Shown here piece by piece: positions 44,614 through 53,011 of a stretch of 64,000 nt of DNA. The notes under the pieces were generated by a model. That model saw nothing but the letters and a program-made list of their open reading frames with translations. It did no database searches and was not told the DNA's origin. The position numbers were made by a program, and so were the translations under genes. Each line of letters opens with the position of its first letter. Position 1 is the stretch's first letter. Source of the DNA: Euryarchaeota archaeon UBA557 (lineage in GTDB: Archaea > Thermoplasmatota > Poseidoniia > Poseidoniales > Thalassarchaeaceae); NCBI GenBank assembly GCA_002503285.1, contig DARI01000005.1, forward strand, positions 16,590-80,589. The letters run 5' to 3'.

Positions 44614-46410
44614 TTAACCCGTAAATACTCCAACTGAATTAGTAAGAACAAAGGCGCTTAATCCACTAGCAATTGCAGCAACCCACATCATTTGTATCAT
44701 TTGCCCCAGTGATAAAGTAAAACCTCCACCTTTAATTCTAGCAGTAATAAATCCTAAAACAATTATTACAACAATAATTAGAAATGAGCTGGTAATATTG
44801 AATACAAGTATGTTTTGTTCTACTCCGGCCGTATCTGTCAGAACCGGTAATCCCACTGCTAAATCTCCAGCACCTGCTCCGCTGGCACCTGAGGATAGTA
44901 ATCCTGCTGCTACTTCTGCAATTTGCTCTCCTAAACCCGCTACAATTTCAATTGTAATATTTAAAGCAATAATCATTGCTATTAAGATACCATAAGATAC
45001 ACCTCTCATAGTTCCAGCAGATATTTCCCTTCTATTTCTTAGTGCAAGCAATCCTGCTGTACTCTGAGAAACTAGGTCTCCAACTGTTCCAGCCTCACCA
45101 CTAGATTGAGAGCCTTCTAAGAATACTCTAGTAAATCTTGAAACCATCATAGAATTATTATCCGCAGCAAACCAGTCCCATGAATAGTCACTATCTATCC
45201 TCATTGCTAATCTTTTTTCTAACTGATCAATAGAGTTACTTAGAGCACCAAAATCAATACTACTTAGGGCTTTAATCATAGCACTTGGTTCTGCACTACG
45301 TGCTTGGGCAGTTCCTCCGAAAGCACGAATGAATTCAGGGAATGCTTCGTCCCTTCTCCTTACTTTTACTTCTTCTCGAGAAACTAATATTGATGGTAGT
45401 AAAAATGGCGTCATAACTAGCGCAATCATGAAAAGTCCATAATATTTCCAATTGGTTAGTAATAAACTACCGAAGTCACTTGTTACTAGAACATATAAAA
45501 ATCCTATGAATTCAAATGTAACTAAAAAAGTTGCAGCAATCCATGCCCTACGAAGATTAATTTTTTGTGTTGTATTAAATGAATGTCTGGCGAATAAGGG
45601 TTCGTCGGGTATGACTAATGTAAACAAAAACCATGCGCCAAATTGTAGAAAAGCGAATAATGCAGATGCTCCAATTACATACCTTGCTCGAATTATTATT
45701 GCAATTAAATCATTAGTTCCGTCACCGACTTGGAATAGTACAAGATGGAGTCCTGAAACAACCAAAAGTAGCATTCCTGTAGTTGTAAGGGAAACAAAGG
45801 TTTCACGTAAAGTGTCTAATTGTTCTAACCTGGCATCATATAATGTCTGATATTGTGATTCAAAGGTTTCAGACTCGCTTCTCATAAATTCTCCAATTGG
45901 TTGGCCAACTTCAACTGAGAATGACATTCGATCTAAAAAATCACTCCATATTGGAGATGGGCTTTGTCTACCAACAATTCTCGCAGCTTCTGGTAAATTT
46001 GTATGCCATTTTGTTACGAGAGTTTCAATAGCCTGAACCTCATTTGCCAACGCCCCATAATCCTTCATATCTTTTAGAATATCGAACATACCTCTCTCGG
46101 CTTGTTCACCTAGAGACAAAATACCCATTCTAGTAATGAACATGTGCATATCTTGTTCTATTTCCGTGGCTAATTTTGAGGTGTTTGAAAGAGGATAAAG
46201 TAAAACTGCAGCCAAAGTTAATAATGGAAACAATAATGTGAGAATTAATTTAGGAAAAAGTTGTAATGAAGTGCCTGCAGAGTAAGAAACAAATCCCCCT
46301 ACAATTAATGCAATAATAGTAGCAGGTAATGCAAAAATAAATAGATACTGCGTAAATGGCATACCCAATCGTAAAAGAGTTATTTGCCAATTTGATAATT
46401 TTGATTCCAT
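44614..46410 (-). CDS. flaJ: Archaellum assembly membrane protein FlaJ (ArlJ)
   Basis: Polytopic platform protein of the archaellum motor, related to TadB/TadC and PilC. At 598 residues it has two domains, each with hydrophobic spans and a long cytoplasmic part. Seen are an N-terminal pair of spans (about 15-75), the cytoplasmic helix-rich region with MDILKDMKDYG-like GMFDILKDMKDYGAL (about 103-117), spans near 215-275 and 295-345, a second cytoplasmic region with FIRAFGGTAQARSAEPS, and final spans near 460-595. It forms the membrane base for FlaI. GTGAGG precedes ATG 46410, nine bases after flaI. Confidence 0.9.
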   Translation of the reverse strand: MESKLSNWQITLLRLGMPFTQYLFIFALPATIIALIVGGFVSYSAGTSLQLFPKLILTLLFPLLTLAAVLLYPLSNTSKLATEIEQDMHMFITRMGILSLGEQAERGMFDILKDMKDYGALANEVQAIETLVTKWHTNLPEAARIVGRQSPSPIWSDFLDRMSFSVEVGQPIGEFMRSESETFESQYQTLYDARLEQLDTLRETFVSLTTTGMLLLVVSGLHLVLFQVGDGTNDLIAIIIRARYVIGASALFAFLQFGAWFLFTLVIPDEPLFARHSFNTTQKINLRRAWIAATFLVTFEFIGFLYVLVTSDFGSLLLTNWKYYGLFMIALVMTPFLLPSILVSREEVKVRRRDEAFPEFIRAFGGTAQARSAEPSAMIKALSSIDFGALSNSIDQLEKRLAMRIDSDYSWDWFAADNNSMMVSRFTRVFLEGSQSSGEAGTVGDLVSQSTAGLLALRNRREISAGTMRGVSYGILIAMIIALNITIEIVAGLGEQIAEVAAGLLSSGASGAGAGDLAVGLPVLTDTAGVEQNILVFNITSSFLIIVVIIVLGFITARIKGGGFTLSLGQMIQMMWVAAIASGLSAFVLTNSVGVFTG

Positions 46411-46419
46411 CAGAATGCC

Positions 46420-48159
46420 TCACTGTTCGTGATTTTTACCCACCCAAGTTTCAACACTTTCTACAAATGGTTCCCAACCTTGAATATAAAATATATCAAG
46501 TAAATCGAATACATCATCAAAGTGAGTGAGGTCTCGCTCGACCATTCTTTCGATAACTTCGGTCCTTCTTTGTAATTCATCATAAATTAATCTTTTATTT
46601 TGAAAACCCATAAATGGTGCAATTCTATTTTCTAAAATATATGATTGAAACATGCCTCTAAAATAATGAACATCTTGAACTGGGTCCCATTCAAACATAC
46701 CTCTTGTTAGAACACCATCTGCAATCTTATTATATCCGATGATTTCATCTACTCCAGTTATTCTCCTGACAATTCCTTTACCTTCTGATTCCACAACTTC
46801 TTGAAATATAGCAAAATTTAGATTATCAAAAAATCTAGTTGGAACATTTATTGGATCCCCTGTGAATCTTTGGATCATCTTTACAATTGATGATGCGTGA
46901 AACGTTCCGATTACCGGATGTCCGGTCTGCATCGCTTGGAATGCTGTTGCTCCCTCGACACCACGTATTTCCCCAATTATTATGTATCTTGGTCTTGAAC
47001 GCAGTGCAGCTTTCAATAAATCGAACATTTCAACTCGAGAATCTTCATTCTTTGAATCTCTAGTTACTAGACGTTGCCATAACTTATGTGAAACTTTTAC
47101 CTCCGGAGTATCTTCAGCAGAATATATCTTTACTTGATGGTCAACAAATGGTAAGATTGCATTCAATGTAGTTGTTTTTCCGGAGGCGGTCTCTCCTGAT
47201 ACTAACATCGACTGTCCGAATTGTAAGCCTAACCAAATATATGCAGCTTGTTGGGCCGATAAAGTTCCCCATTTTATTAATTGAATAATTGAAATAGTTT
47301 CTTCAGCGAATTTTCTAATTGTAAAAGAGGGCCCTGAAATAGACACATCGTCACTGTAAATTATGTTTATTCTTGAGCCATCTAATAATGAGCCATCTAT
47401 TATAGGCTTTGAATCTGAAACAGGCCTTCCTATTCTTTCCGACATCGAACGAAGATATTGGTTCAAAACTGCTGAATCTTTAAATCTTATATTTGATATA
47501 ACAGATTTGAATACTTTATGATCCATTATTATTCTAGATAAGCCAACTGAGTGAATATCTTCTAATTGCTCATCAGAAAGTAGAGTTTCCAGAGGTCCAT
47601 TTTTTACTAAGTCCCTAGCAATAACATATTTTAACCGTTCTAACTGATCTTCAGTAACATATATTGGCGCTTCTCCCAATCCAATTAATTCTCTAGCTTG
47701 TGCTATGATTGGATTATTCAATAGAGGATTTGTACCTACTTTGCAGGTTTTCTCTATCATCTGATCTAACATATCAATAAATTGTTTATCGTCATCAAAT
47801 CTTTTAGCCTGAGGTGCATCTCTCAATAATCTCTCAACAATTTGATCTTTGATTTCTTCTTCTTCATTGTTTTCTAAAGTTGGTTCCAGACCAAACCAAA
47901 GAGTTGCTCCTGCCTCATCTTCACCAACTAATGGCTTGTAAACGTGAGCAAAACAAGGAGGTTTTGTAGCATAAATTAAATTGCATGGCTCAATCTTTCT
48001 TGCACCACTATCTAACCAACCATAATAAATAGGTCTTGTACCATGTTTTTTCTCAAAAGCTTCGACCCACACTCGTATGTGGGCATAACGAGCCATTAAG
48101 CCTCCAAGATCACCAGGTTGAATATCAAATTCTGGTTCTATATTATTTTCACTAACCAA
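46420..48159 (-). CDS. flaI: Archaellum motor ATPase FlaI (ArlI)
   Basis: Hexameric secretion-type ATPase that powers archaellum assembly and rotation. At 579 residues it is of usual length. Walker A is GETASGKTTTLNA (about 317-329), the Asp box is around YSAEDTPEVKV, Walker B lies in RPRYIIIGEIRGVEGATAF, and the His box in MQTGHPVIGTFHASS. The N-terminal part (about 1-250) is the substrate/FlaJ-contacting domain. The start is TTG 48159 with GGGGGA shortly upstream; no ATG is better placed. It sits between flaH (16-base gap) and flaJ. Confidence 0.95.
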   Translation of the reverse strand: MVSENNIEPEFDIQPGDLGGLMARYAHIRVWVEAFEKKHGTRPIYYGWLDSGARKIEPCNLIYATKPPCFAHVYKPLVGEDEAGATLWFGLEPTLENNEEEEIKDQIVERLLRDAPQAKRFDDDKQFIDMLDQMIEKTCKVGTNPLLNNPIIAQARELIGLGEAPIYVTEDQLERLKYVIARDLVKNGPLETLLSDEQLEDIHSVGLSRIIMDHKVFKSVISNIRFKDSAVLNQYLRSMSERIGRPVSDSKPIIDGSLLDGSRINIIYSDDVSISGPSFTIRKFAEETISIIQLIKWGTLSAQQAAYIWLGLQFGQSMLVSGETASGKTTTLNAILPFVDHQVKIYSAEDTPEVKVSHKLWQRLVTRDSKNEDSRVEMFDLLKAALRSRPRYIIIGEIRGVEGATAFQAMQTGHPVIGTFHASSIVKMIQRFTGDPINVPTRFFDNLNFAIFQEVVESEGKGIVRRITGVDEIIGYNKIADGVLTRGMFEWDPVQDVHYFRGMFQSYILENRIAPFMGFQNKRLIYDELQRRTEVIERMVERDLTHFDDVFDLLDIFYIQGWEPFVESVETWVGKNHEQ

Positions 48160-48175
48160 AATTTTCCCCCTTTAC

Positions 48176-48868
48176 TTAACTGACTGCAGTAATATCTACT
48201 ATAAAGCCCATCTGAGGCATTACTTTCCAGCCTATCCTTCCTTGTGTTGGTCCAGCAGCCCGTAAAAAGCGAGTTACTGCTATTGTTCTAACGGTATCTC
48301 CACCAATAGTTGCTGTCTCTAAATCTAACACTACTTCAGCAGAATTCTTCAGTTCTCTTAGTAATCTTGAATCAACTTCTTCTTTATCCATTGTAAGTAA
48401 TACTGTTCTACCTGAGGAATTAAATTTTCTTAGTTGTGAAAGTAATGAGTGTGCGTTGGTTTCGTCAGATAATATTTGTGATGCACGATCAATTATTATT
48501 ATTTCAGCCTCGAGTAAGCCTGGAGAATTTAAAATATCAGTTAGAGATATTTTTTCTTGAATTTCTTCAGCAATAACTCCGAAACTAGATATTAATAAAA
48601 AATTACCTTCATCTATCCGCTTATCCATATCATAACCGATACTAGCAACTTGTTCTAGCCAGCCCCTAGTTGTTAGCTCCGTTGTTACATATGCAACTTT
48701 AGCTCCATTTTGTACAAATCCAAAAGCCAATCTTTGACATATTAAACTCTTACCTGCACCAATCCCTCCACTTATTATGCCGATTGATCGATTTGGGATT
48801 GAAGCCCCCATACTATTTGCTAGGCTATCCTGAATGATCCCGAAGTCGAATCCATCCTCTTCAGACAA
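48176..48868 (-). CDS. flaH: Archaellum motor protein FlaH (ArlH)
   Basis: RecA/KaiC-like ATP-binding protein that forms a ring with FlaI. The P-loop is SGGIGAGKSLICQRL (about 33-47) and the Walker B-like strand LEAEIIIIDRAS (about 118-130). A KaiC-type segment VAYVTTELTTRGWLEQ (about 58-73) follows the P-loop. Length 230 is normal. The start is TTG 48868 with GGTGAT five bases upstream; it overlaps the flaG stop codon region by eight bases, which implies coupled translation. Confidence 0.93.
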   Translation of the reverse strand: MSEEDGFDFGIIQDSLANSMGASIPNRSIGIISGGIGAGKSLICQRLAFGFVQNGAKVAYVTTELTTRGWLEQVASIGYDMDKRIDEGNFLLISSFGVIAEEIQEKISLTDILNSPGLLEAEIIIIDRASQILSDETNAHSLLSQLRKFNSSGRTVLLTMDKEEVDSRLLRELKNSAEVVLDLETATIGGDTVRTIAVTRFLRAAGPTQGRIGWKVMPQMGFIVDITAVS

Positions 48869-49361
48869 GTCTGATCACCTCTGCTGTACTATAAGTTCCC
48901 GAAGGTGATGTTAATGTTGATGTTACTCCAATATTTAGAATATATTCAGTTTCAACTGTAGGGTCAAACACCGCATCATCAACTTTGATTTCGAATTCTA
49001 CAACTTCGCCTACAGACCATACTATTGGAGATCCGGCTGATGATTCTATTGTCATCATAATGCCTCCAATCACAATATATGTAGAGTCAATATTTAGAGT
49101 TGTTTTACCAGAATTTTGTACAAATATTGATGCTTTAACAGCTGTATCATCTATAGTATCAAAATCCCACAATACTGAAGCTGGATTATTAATAACGGAA
49201 GCTCGCGTTTTAGCATCCATAAGTTCTTGATCACCTTGATTTTCAAGCCCTTGAGATATGTTGCCCCATGTCGATAATAGTAATGAAGAAACTATAGCAG
49301 CAACTAACAATCCTGTAGTTAACATAATTAATTCTGACGGCCCATCACCCATAGCATTCAC
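48861..49361 (-). CDS. flaG: Archaellum stator protein FlaG (ArlG)
   Basis: A 166-residue protein with one N-terminal span (about 10-32, LIMLTTGLLVAAIVSSLLLSTW) and an exported beta-sandwich domain (about 55-165). FlaG and FlaF together form the pseudoperiplasmic stator complex that anchors the motor. The N-terminal MGDGPSELIML looks like a class III-type leader but lacks a clean processing site. Two starts compete: GTG 49361, which overlaps the flaF stop, and ATG 49352, which has GGAG 11 bases upstream. Confidence 0.8.
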   Translation of the reverse strand: MNAMGDGPSELIMLTTGLLVAAIVSSLLLSTWGNISQGLENQGDQELMDAKTRASVINNPASVLWDFDTIDDTAVKASIFVQNSGKTTLNIDSTYIVIGGIMMTIESSAGSPIVWSVGEVVEFEIKVDDAVFDPTVETEYILNIGVTSTLTSPSGTYSTAEVIRLV

Positions 49362-49801
49362 TACTCCTGTGTCACTGTAACAGAGGAGGAGTATTCAAAC
49401 ACTACTAGTAATGCATCCGTAGGAGGGGTCTCAACTGTAGTTTGTATAGCATGAATAGTCTCACCAGGGAATAGAGAACCGGTTTGAGTTTGGGTTCCAT
49501 CAGTAACTATATCCGAGTCCAATGTAAGTGTTGAAATAGAAAATGGTGATGCACCATCATAAGAAATATAAATATAATTTACGGAGATAGTTTCTGAACC
49601 AACATTACTAATTTCTAATACTAATTCATCAGTATCATCAGTCCATGTGGCAGTAATTAGGTTAATTTCAGGATCTGGTAAATTAACATCTGTCGCCTGT
49701 TGGGCCTTATTGATATTATCGACCATCGTTACAGTGGCAGAAGCAAAAATTACAATAAAAACAGTTCCAACTATCATTCCAGCAATGCTTGAACCGGCCA
49801 T
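49361..49801 (-). CDS. flaF: Archaellum stator protein FlaF (ArlF)
   Basis: Paralogue of the next gene: an N-terminal hydrophobic segment (SSIAGMIVGTVFIVIFASATVTMV) followed by an exported immunoglobulin-like domain with SNVGSETISVNYIYISYDG. FlaF binds the outer cell layer in characterised archaea and works with FlaG as a stator. The frame is open to ATG 49846, but GGAGGG eight bases before ATG 49801 (MAGSSIAG) decides the start and removes an overlap with flaD/E. About 146 residues. Confidence 0.8.
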   Translation of the reverse strand: MAGSSIAGMIVGTVFIVIFASATVTMVDNINKAQQATDVNLPDPEINLITATWTDDTDELVLEISNVGSETISVNYIYISYDGASPFSISTLTLDSDIVTDGTQTQTGSLFPGETIHAIQTTVETPPTDALLVVFEYSSSVTVTQE

Positions 49802-49805
49802 TATC

Positions 49806-50615
49806 TTATCCCTCCTTTTGAGATAATTGGGCCCTCCAAGCATCAATCATAGCGGCAAAAGTAAGAAGGTTTCGATTTGACAAAGAAGGTGGTCCTTCTG
49901 ACTTTTCTCCCGGTTCTGCCAGAGAAACTATTGCTGAAAGTGAGTCTTGTTCATTACTAGTAAGAATTCCGGAAGTTCCTGCATTTTTTATGAATCTCAA
50001 TGAATCTGCTCCTGACATATTATCAAGTAGTAATGCAGCTAATTTTGCAGAGTCAATTTGTGGTCCTGCCAATAATTCTCCAGCATCACTCGCCCTTAGG
50101 AATGGATTTACTGCTAGTGATTGTGCCTCATATAAATCCAATAATCCAGGTCCACCTGAATTTTGTGGTGAACTGAATGTAGATTCCACAGATGGCATGA
50201 TAGTAACTGGTTTACTCACGACTTCGCCGTCGGAATTAACGCTGTGGACCATGTCTGAAGATTCTAATATAGGACTACTACCAAGTGATGCTCCGGCCAT
50301 TTCAGCTGTTTGTTGTTGAGTGATTTTGATATTGGTTTCCATCAAATCTAATGCTGTTTCTAATCTTTCGAATCTATCTTTGATTAATTCAACTAGTTCA
50401 GGAGTTAATTCAGATTGGTTATTTCCTTGAGGTTCACCAAGAATGCCGACTCTTGTACCAGCAGGTGCAAATAGCCATGCTTCTAAATCTGTAGGCCTAA
50501 ACTCAGAAGGTATGTCTACTTGTTCAATAGATAATTTGGCAACACGATCGAGTCTTTTAGCCATATCTCCATCAGTGGTTAGTCCACTAAATGGTAGATT
50601 GTCAAAAAAGCCCAT
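49806..50615 (-). CDS. Archaellum accessory protein FlaD/E-like (ArlD/E)
   Basis: A 269-residue soluble protein between the archaellins and flaF, the place of FlaC/D/E in euryarchaeal clusters. The C-terminal domain (about 180-265; LLLDNMSGADSLRFIKNAG, then LLTFAAMIDAWRAQLSQKEG) fits the FlaD/E C-terminal domain. The middle part (about 70-150) holds a predicted helix (KDRFERLETALDLMETNIK) and a flexible linker. FlaC/D/E form the cytoplasmic ring linking the motor to chemotaxis. Only one such gene is present, without separate FlaC. GGAGG lies seven bases before ATG 50615. Confidence 0.75.
   Translation of the reverse strand: MGFFDNLPFSGLTTDGDMAKRLDRVAKLSIEQVDIPSEFRPTDLEAWLFAPAGTRVGILGEPQGNNQSELTPELVELIKDRFERLETALDLMETNIKITQQQTAEMAGASLGSSPILESSDMVHSVNSDGEVVSKPVTIMPSVESTFSSPQNSGGPGLLDLYEAQSLAVNPFLRASDAGELLAGPQIDSAKLAALLLDNMSGADSLRFIKNAGTSGILTSNEQDSLSAIVSLAEPGEKSEGPPSLSNRNLLTFAAMIDAWRAQLSQKEG
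49810..49815 (-). promoter_or_regulatory. Ribosome binding site deciding the flaF start
   Basis: GGAGGG followed by eight bases and ATG 49801. It lies in the last codons of flaD/E, so ribosomes ending there could reinitiate on flaF. Confidence 0.65.
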
Positions 50616-50663
50616 TTTTTTTCCTCCATTGCTAATTCTCCTTGGAAAATTAACAGAAAGTAT

Positions 50664-51236
50664 CTAAATTAATTTAGCTCCAACTGCAGCATTCTCAATT
50701 TCTAAATCTACTCGGGTATCTCCTCCACCCTGTACATTTAGTGTCATAGGTAATGAATTCCCCACAATAGCTGCTTCATCACAGTTGTCAAGAGCAATTT
50801 CAAATCTGAACATTTCTCCTGAATTGAGAGGAGTAGTGGCTGTTATGTCAGTTGCATCAACGTCGAGTGCATCTACAGTACCGGTATCAGCTGCGAAGCC
50901 TGCGTTATCGCAGATAATCAAGTAAGTCATTGCACCTTCTAAAGTCGGATCTGAACCAGATGCTAATTTAGCTATAACAGTTAAGTCATCTATATCGCCA
51001 TCAGTGGCATCATCAGAATTCACGTACACATCTGTAATAATTAGTTTACCAGAAATTTGATCTCTGGTATCGTCACCAGTTTTTTCGGCCCTATCTTGTA
51101 ACTCTTCCGCAGTTTTGATAATAACAGTTGATGCTACCGCAGCCACTAAAATTAATGCGATAAATACAATCATTGCTCCAATACCTATGGAGCCGCTCTC
51201 ATCATTATTTCTTTTTATTATAGTTTCTTCATACAT
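50664..51236 (-). CDS. flaB: Archaellin (flagellin), second copy
   Basis: Filament subunit of the archaellum, 190 residues before processing. The class III signal peptide ends at SG/S: residues 1-15 are MYEETIIKRNNDESG and the mature protein starts SIGIGAMIVF with the hydrophobic assembly helix (IGAMIVFIALILVAAVAS). The position before the cleavage site is acidic (DES), not the usual basic pair. The outer domain is beta-rich and acidic, with one potential disulfide (LIICDN and ALDNCDE). It is nearly identical to the upstream copy across the whole mature sequence. GGAG stands ten bases before ATG 51236. Confidence 0.92.
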   Translation of the reverse strand: MYEETIIKRNNDESGSIGIGAMIVFIALILVAAVASTVIIKTAEELQDRAEKTGDDTRDQISGKLIITDVYVNSDDATDGDIDDLTVIAKLASGSDPTLEGAMTYLIICDNAGFAADTGTVDALDVDATDITATTPLNSGEMFRFEIALDNCDEAAIVGNSLPMTLNVQGGGDTRVDLEIENAAVGAKLI

Positions 51237-51276
51237 TTTAATTCAACTCCATTTAATAAAATCATAACTCTTTCAA

Positions 51277-51888
51277 TTAAATTAATTTAGCTCCAACACC
51301 AGCATTCTCAATTTCTAAATCTACTCGGGTATCTCCTCCACCCTGTACATTTAGTGTCATAGGTAATGAAGACCCAACAATAGCTGCTTCTACGCAGTTA
51401 GGAAGAGCAATCTCAAATCTGAACATTTCTCCTGAATTGAGAGGAGTAGTGGCTGTTATGTCAGTTGCATCAACGTCGAGTGCATCTACAGTACCGGTAT
51501 CAGCTGCGAAGCCTCCGTTATCGCAGATAATCAAGTAAGTCATTGCACCTTCTAAAGTCGGATCTGAACCAGATGCTAATTTAGCTATAACAGTTAATGC
51601 ATCTATATCGCCATCACTGTCAGTATCTGTATTAACGTACACATCTGTAATAATTAGTTTACCAGAAATTTGATCTCTGGTATCGTCACCAGTTTTTTCG
51701 GCCCTATCTTGCAACTCTTCCGCAGTTTTGATAATAACAGTTGATGCTACCGCAGCCACTAAAATTAATGCGATAAATACAATCATTGCTCCAATACCTA
51801 TGGACCCGCTCTCATCAGACCTATCACGTTTTGAAATAAATTCATAGTTGTTAGTACGCATCATCAAGCCTTTCTGTTGAGTTATCAT
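51277..51888 (-). CDS. flaB: Archaellin (flagellin), first copy
   Basis: First archaellin of the cluster, 203 residues in the longest frame. The mature part begins at SIGIGAMIVF after the acidic DESG, as in the second copy. The leader here is longer (28 residues from ATG 51888); starts at residues 9 or 10 (MMRTNN) would give an 18-20 residue leader. Differences to the other copy are few and cluster in the leader and around NTDTDSDGDIDAL and ALPNCVEAAIVGSS. It is the promoter-proximal gene and probably the major filament subunit (inference). The intergenic gap to the second copy is 40 bases. Confidence 0.92.
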   Translation of the reverse strand: MITQQKGLMMRTNNYEFISKRDRSDESGSIGIGAMIVFIALILVAAVASTVIIKTAEELQDRAEKTGDDTRDQISGKLIITDVYVNTDTDSDGDIDALTVIAKLASGSDPTLEGAMTYLIICDNGGFAADTGTVDALDVDATDITATTPLNSGEMFRFEIALPNCVEAAIVGSSLPMTLNVQGGGDTRVDLEIENAGVGAKLI

Positions 51889-51925
51889 TTATGATGTTAA
51901 TGCATAATACTAACATTTTTGAGGT

Positions 51926-51938
51926 TTATTATAATTTA
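51926..51938 (-). promoter_or_regulatory. TATA-like element before the archaellum cluster
   Basis: AAATTATAATAAA on the minus strand, in the 79-base gap upstream of the first archaellin. A start about 25 bases downstream would fall near 51905, shortly before ATG 51888. Candidate main promoter of the archaellum operon. Confidence 0.45.
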
Positions 51939-51967
51939 GTAAAAGATTAATGATATATCTTTGAGTA

Positions 51968-53011
51968 TTAGCTATTATTTCCGATATTTAATATATCAAC
52001 ATCGAGATGGCATTTTTGACCAGGTCCCAAATTTTGAACAAATGGTAATCTAATTGCCTCAAAGCCTTCTGGTAACCAAGGATCTAATACAATACCCTCC
52101 ATATTTCTTAATGTTCGGTTTTCAACTCTAATCTGTACTTTTAAATCTCCATATTTAACTAAATATCCAGTTGTTATTGCTAAGTTTCTACCTAACATTT
52201 TATCTGCGCTAAATGACCCAGATGATTTAATTTCAACACCAATTTCAATGAATCCTTCAGGAGGAATTTCTGGTATTTCCGTCATCTTGGGATTTGCTAT
52301 CCATCCAAGAGGAGTTGGTAAAGACATTCTCATAGGAGAAATATTATTTTCACCTAAATTTTCGATACTAATTACCATTAATCCATTGTTGGTTTTTTCA
52401 GGCCATTTAGCCTCCAATGAAAGGAAAAAATGGTTAACAAGAAATGGACTTAATGCTTCTCCTGTAGGTACAGAACCAAGTACGCTAATTGCTCTTTCAA
52501 ACGCATCAGTTGCAGCTGTAAAATCATCATTTGCTAATTTCTTTCGTGCTTCTCTAATTAAATTAAGCGTCACTTCTTCTGAATCGCTCAAATCTCCTAA
52601 TTCATTCAAATGTCTGTTGATAATAGACAATGATCTATCTAGTCCTTTTGGCCCTAGGGCAGCAATTGCTTTCTCGACAGAATCTGCGGCGGCTCCCCAG
52701 TTACCCTCCCTTAAAAATTGTAAACCTAATGAAACATATTCTGAAGCATTAAGATCGTCTTCATTCAATTCTTCTAATTCATCTAATTGCTTAGATAAAG
52801 ATGCTAAAGATCGTGATAAGCCTAAAACTTGATCTTCTAGAAAATTTGCTTCTTTAGTTAATTTTTTAAGCATTTTATTGGCCTTTAACGGCCTGTTTTT
52901 CCAAATAGTATGTTGAATTTTTTTAGACTCATCATCTATGAAATTTAACATCTTCAATGTTGCTTCGGCACCCCCAGAATTCGAAGAAATCTCATTTTTT
53001 TTACGATCCAT
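51968..53011 (-). CDS. Helical/TPR-like protein with C-terminal beta domain
   Basis: A 347-residue protein not assigned to a known family. Residues about 10-85 are coiled-coil-like (LTKEANFLEDQVLGLSRSL), about 85-180 form two helical-repeat units (GLQFLREGNWGAAADSVEKA and ARKKLANDDFTAATDAFERA, TPR-like), and about 190-347 look like a beta-sandwich with ISIENLGENNISPMRMSLP and VENRTLRNMEGIVLDPWLP. There is no signal peptide, so it should be cytoplasmic. Its ATG directly follows the stop of the 1643-residue gene (TAGATG), so the pair is one transcript. It ends 80 bases before the archaellin operon on the same strand. Confidence 0.6.
   Translation of the reverse strand: MDRKKNEISSNSGGAEATLKMLNFIDDESKKIQHTIWKNRPLKANKMLKKLTKEANFLEDQVLGLSRSLASLSKQLDELEELNEDDLNASEYVSLGLQFLREGNWGAAADSVEKAIAALGPKGLDRSLSIINRHLNELGDLSDSEEVTLNLIREARKKLANDDFTAATDAFERAISVLGSVPTGEALSPFLVNHFFLSLEAKWPEKTNNGLMVISIENLGENNISPMRMSLPTPLGWIANPKMTEIPEIPPEGFIEIGVEIKSSGSFSADKMLGRNLAITTGYLVKYGDLKVQIRVENRTLRNMEGIVLDPWLPEGFEAIRLPFVQNLGPGQKCHLDVDILNIGNNS

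Larger units (their letters stand above)
50664..51888 (-). repeat. Tandem duplication of the archaellin gene
   Basis: The two archaellin genes share long identical nucleotide stretches, including third codon positions, for example around the signal helix and the AEELQDRAEKTGDDTRD region (roughly 51040-51190 and 51650-51805). Silent identity points to recent duplication or gene conversion. Variable sites cluster in two short surface segments. Confidence 0.85.
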
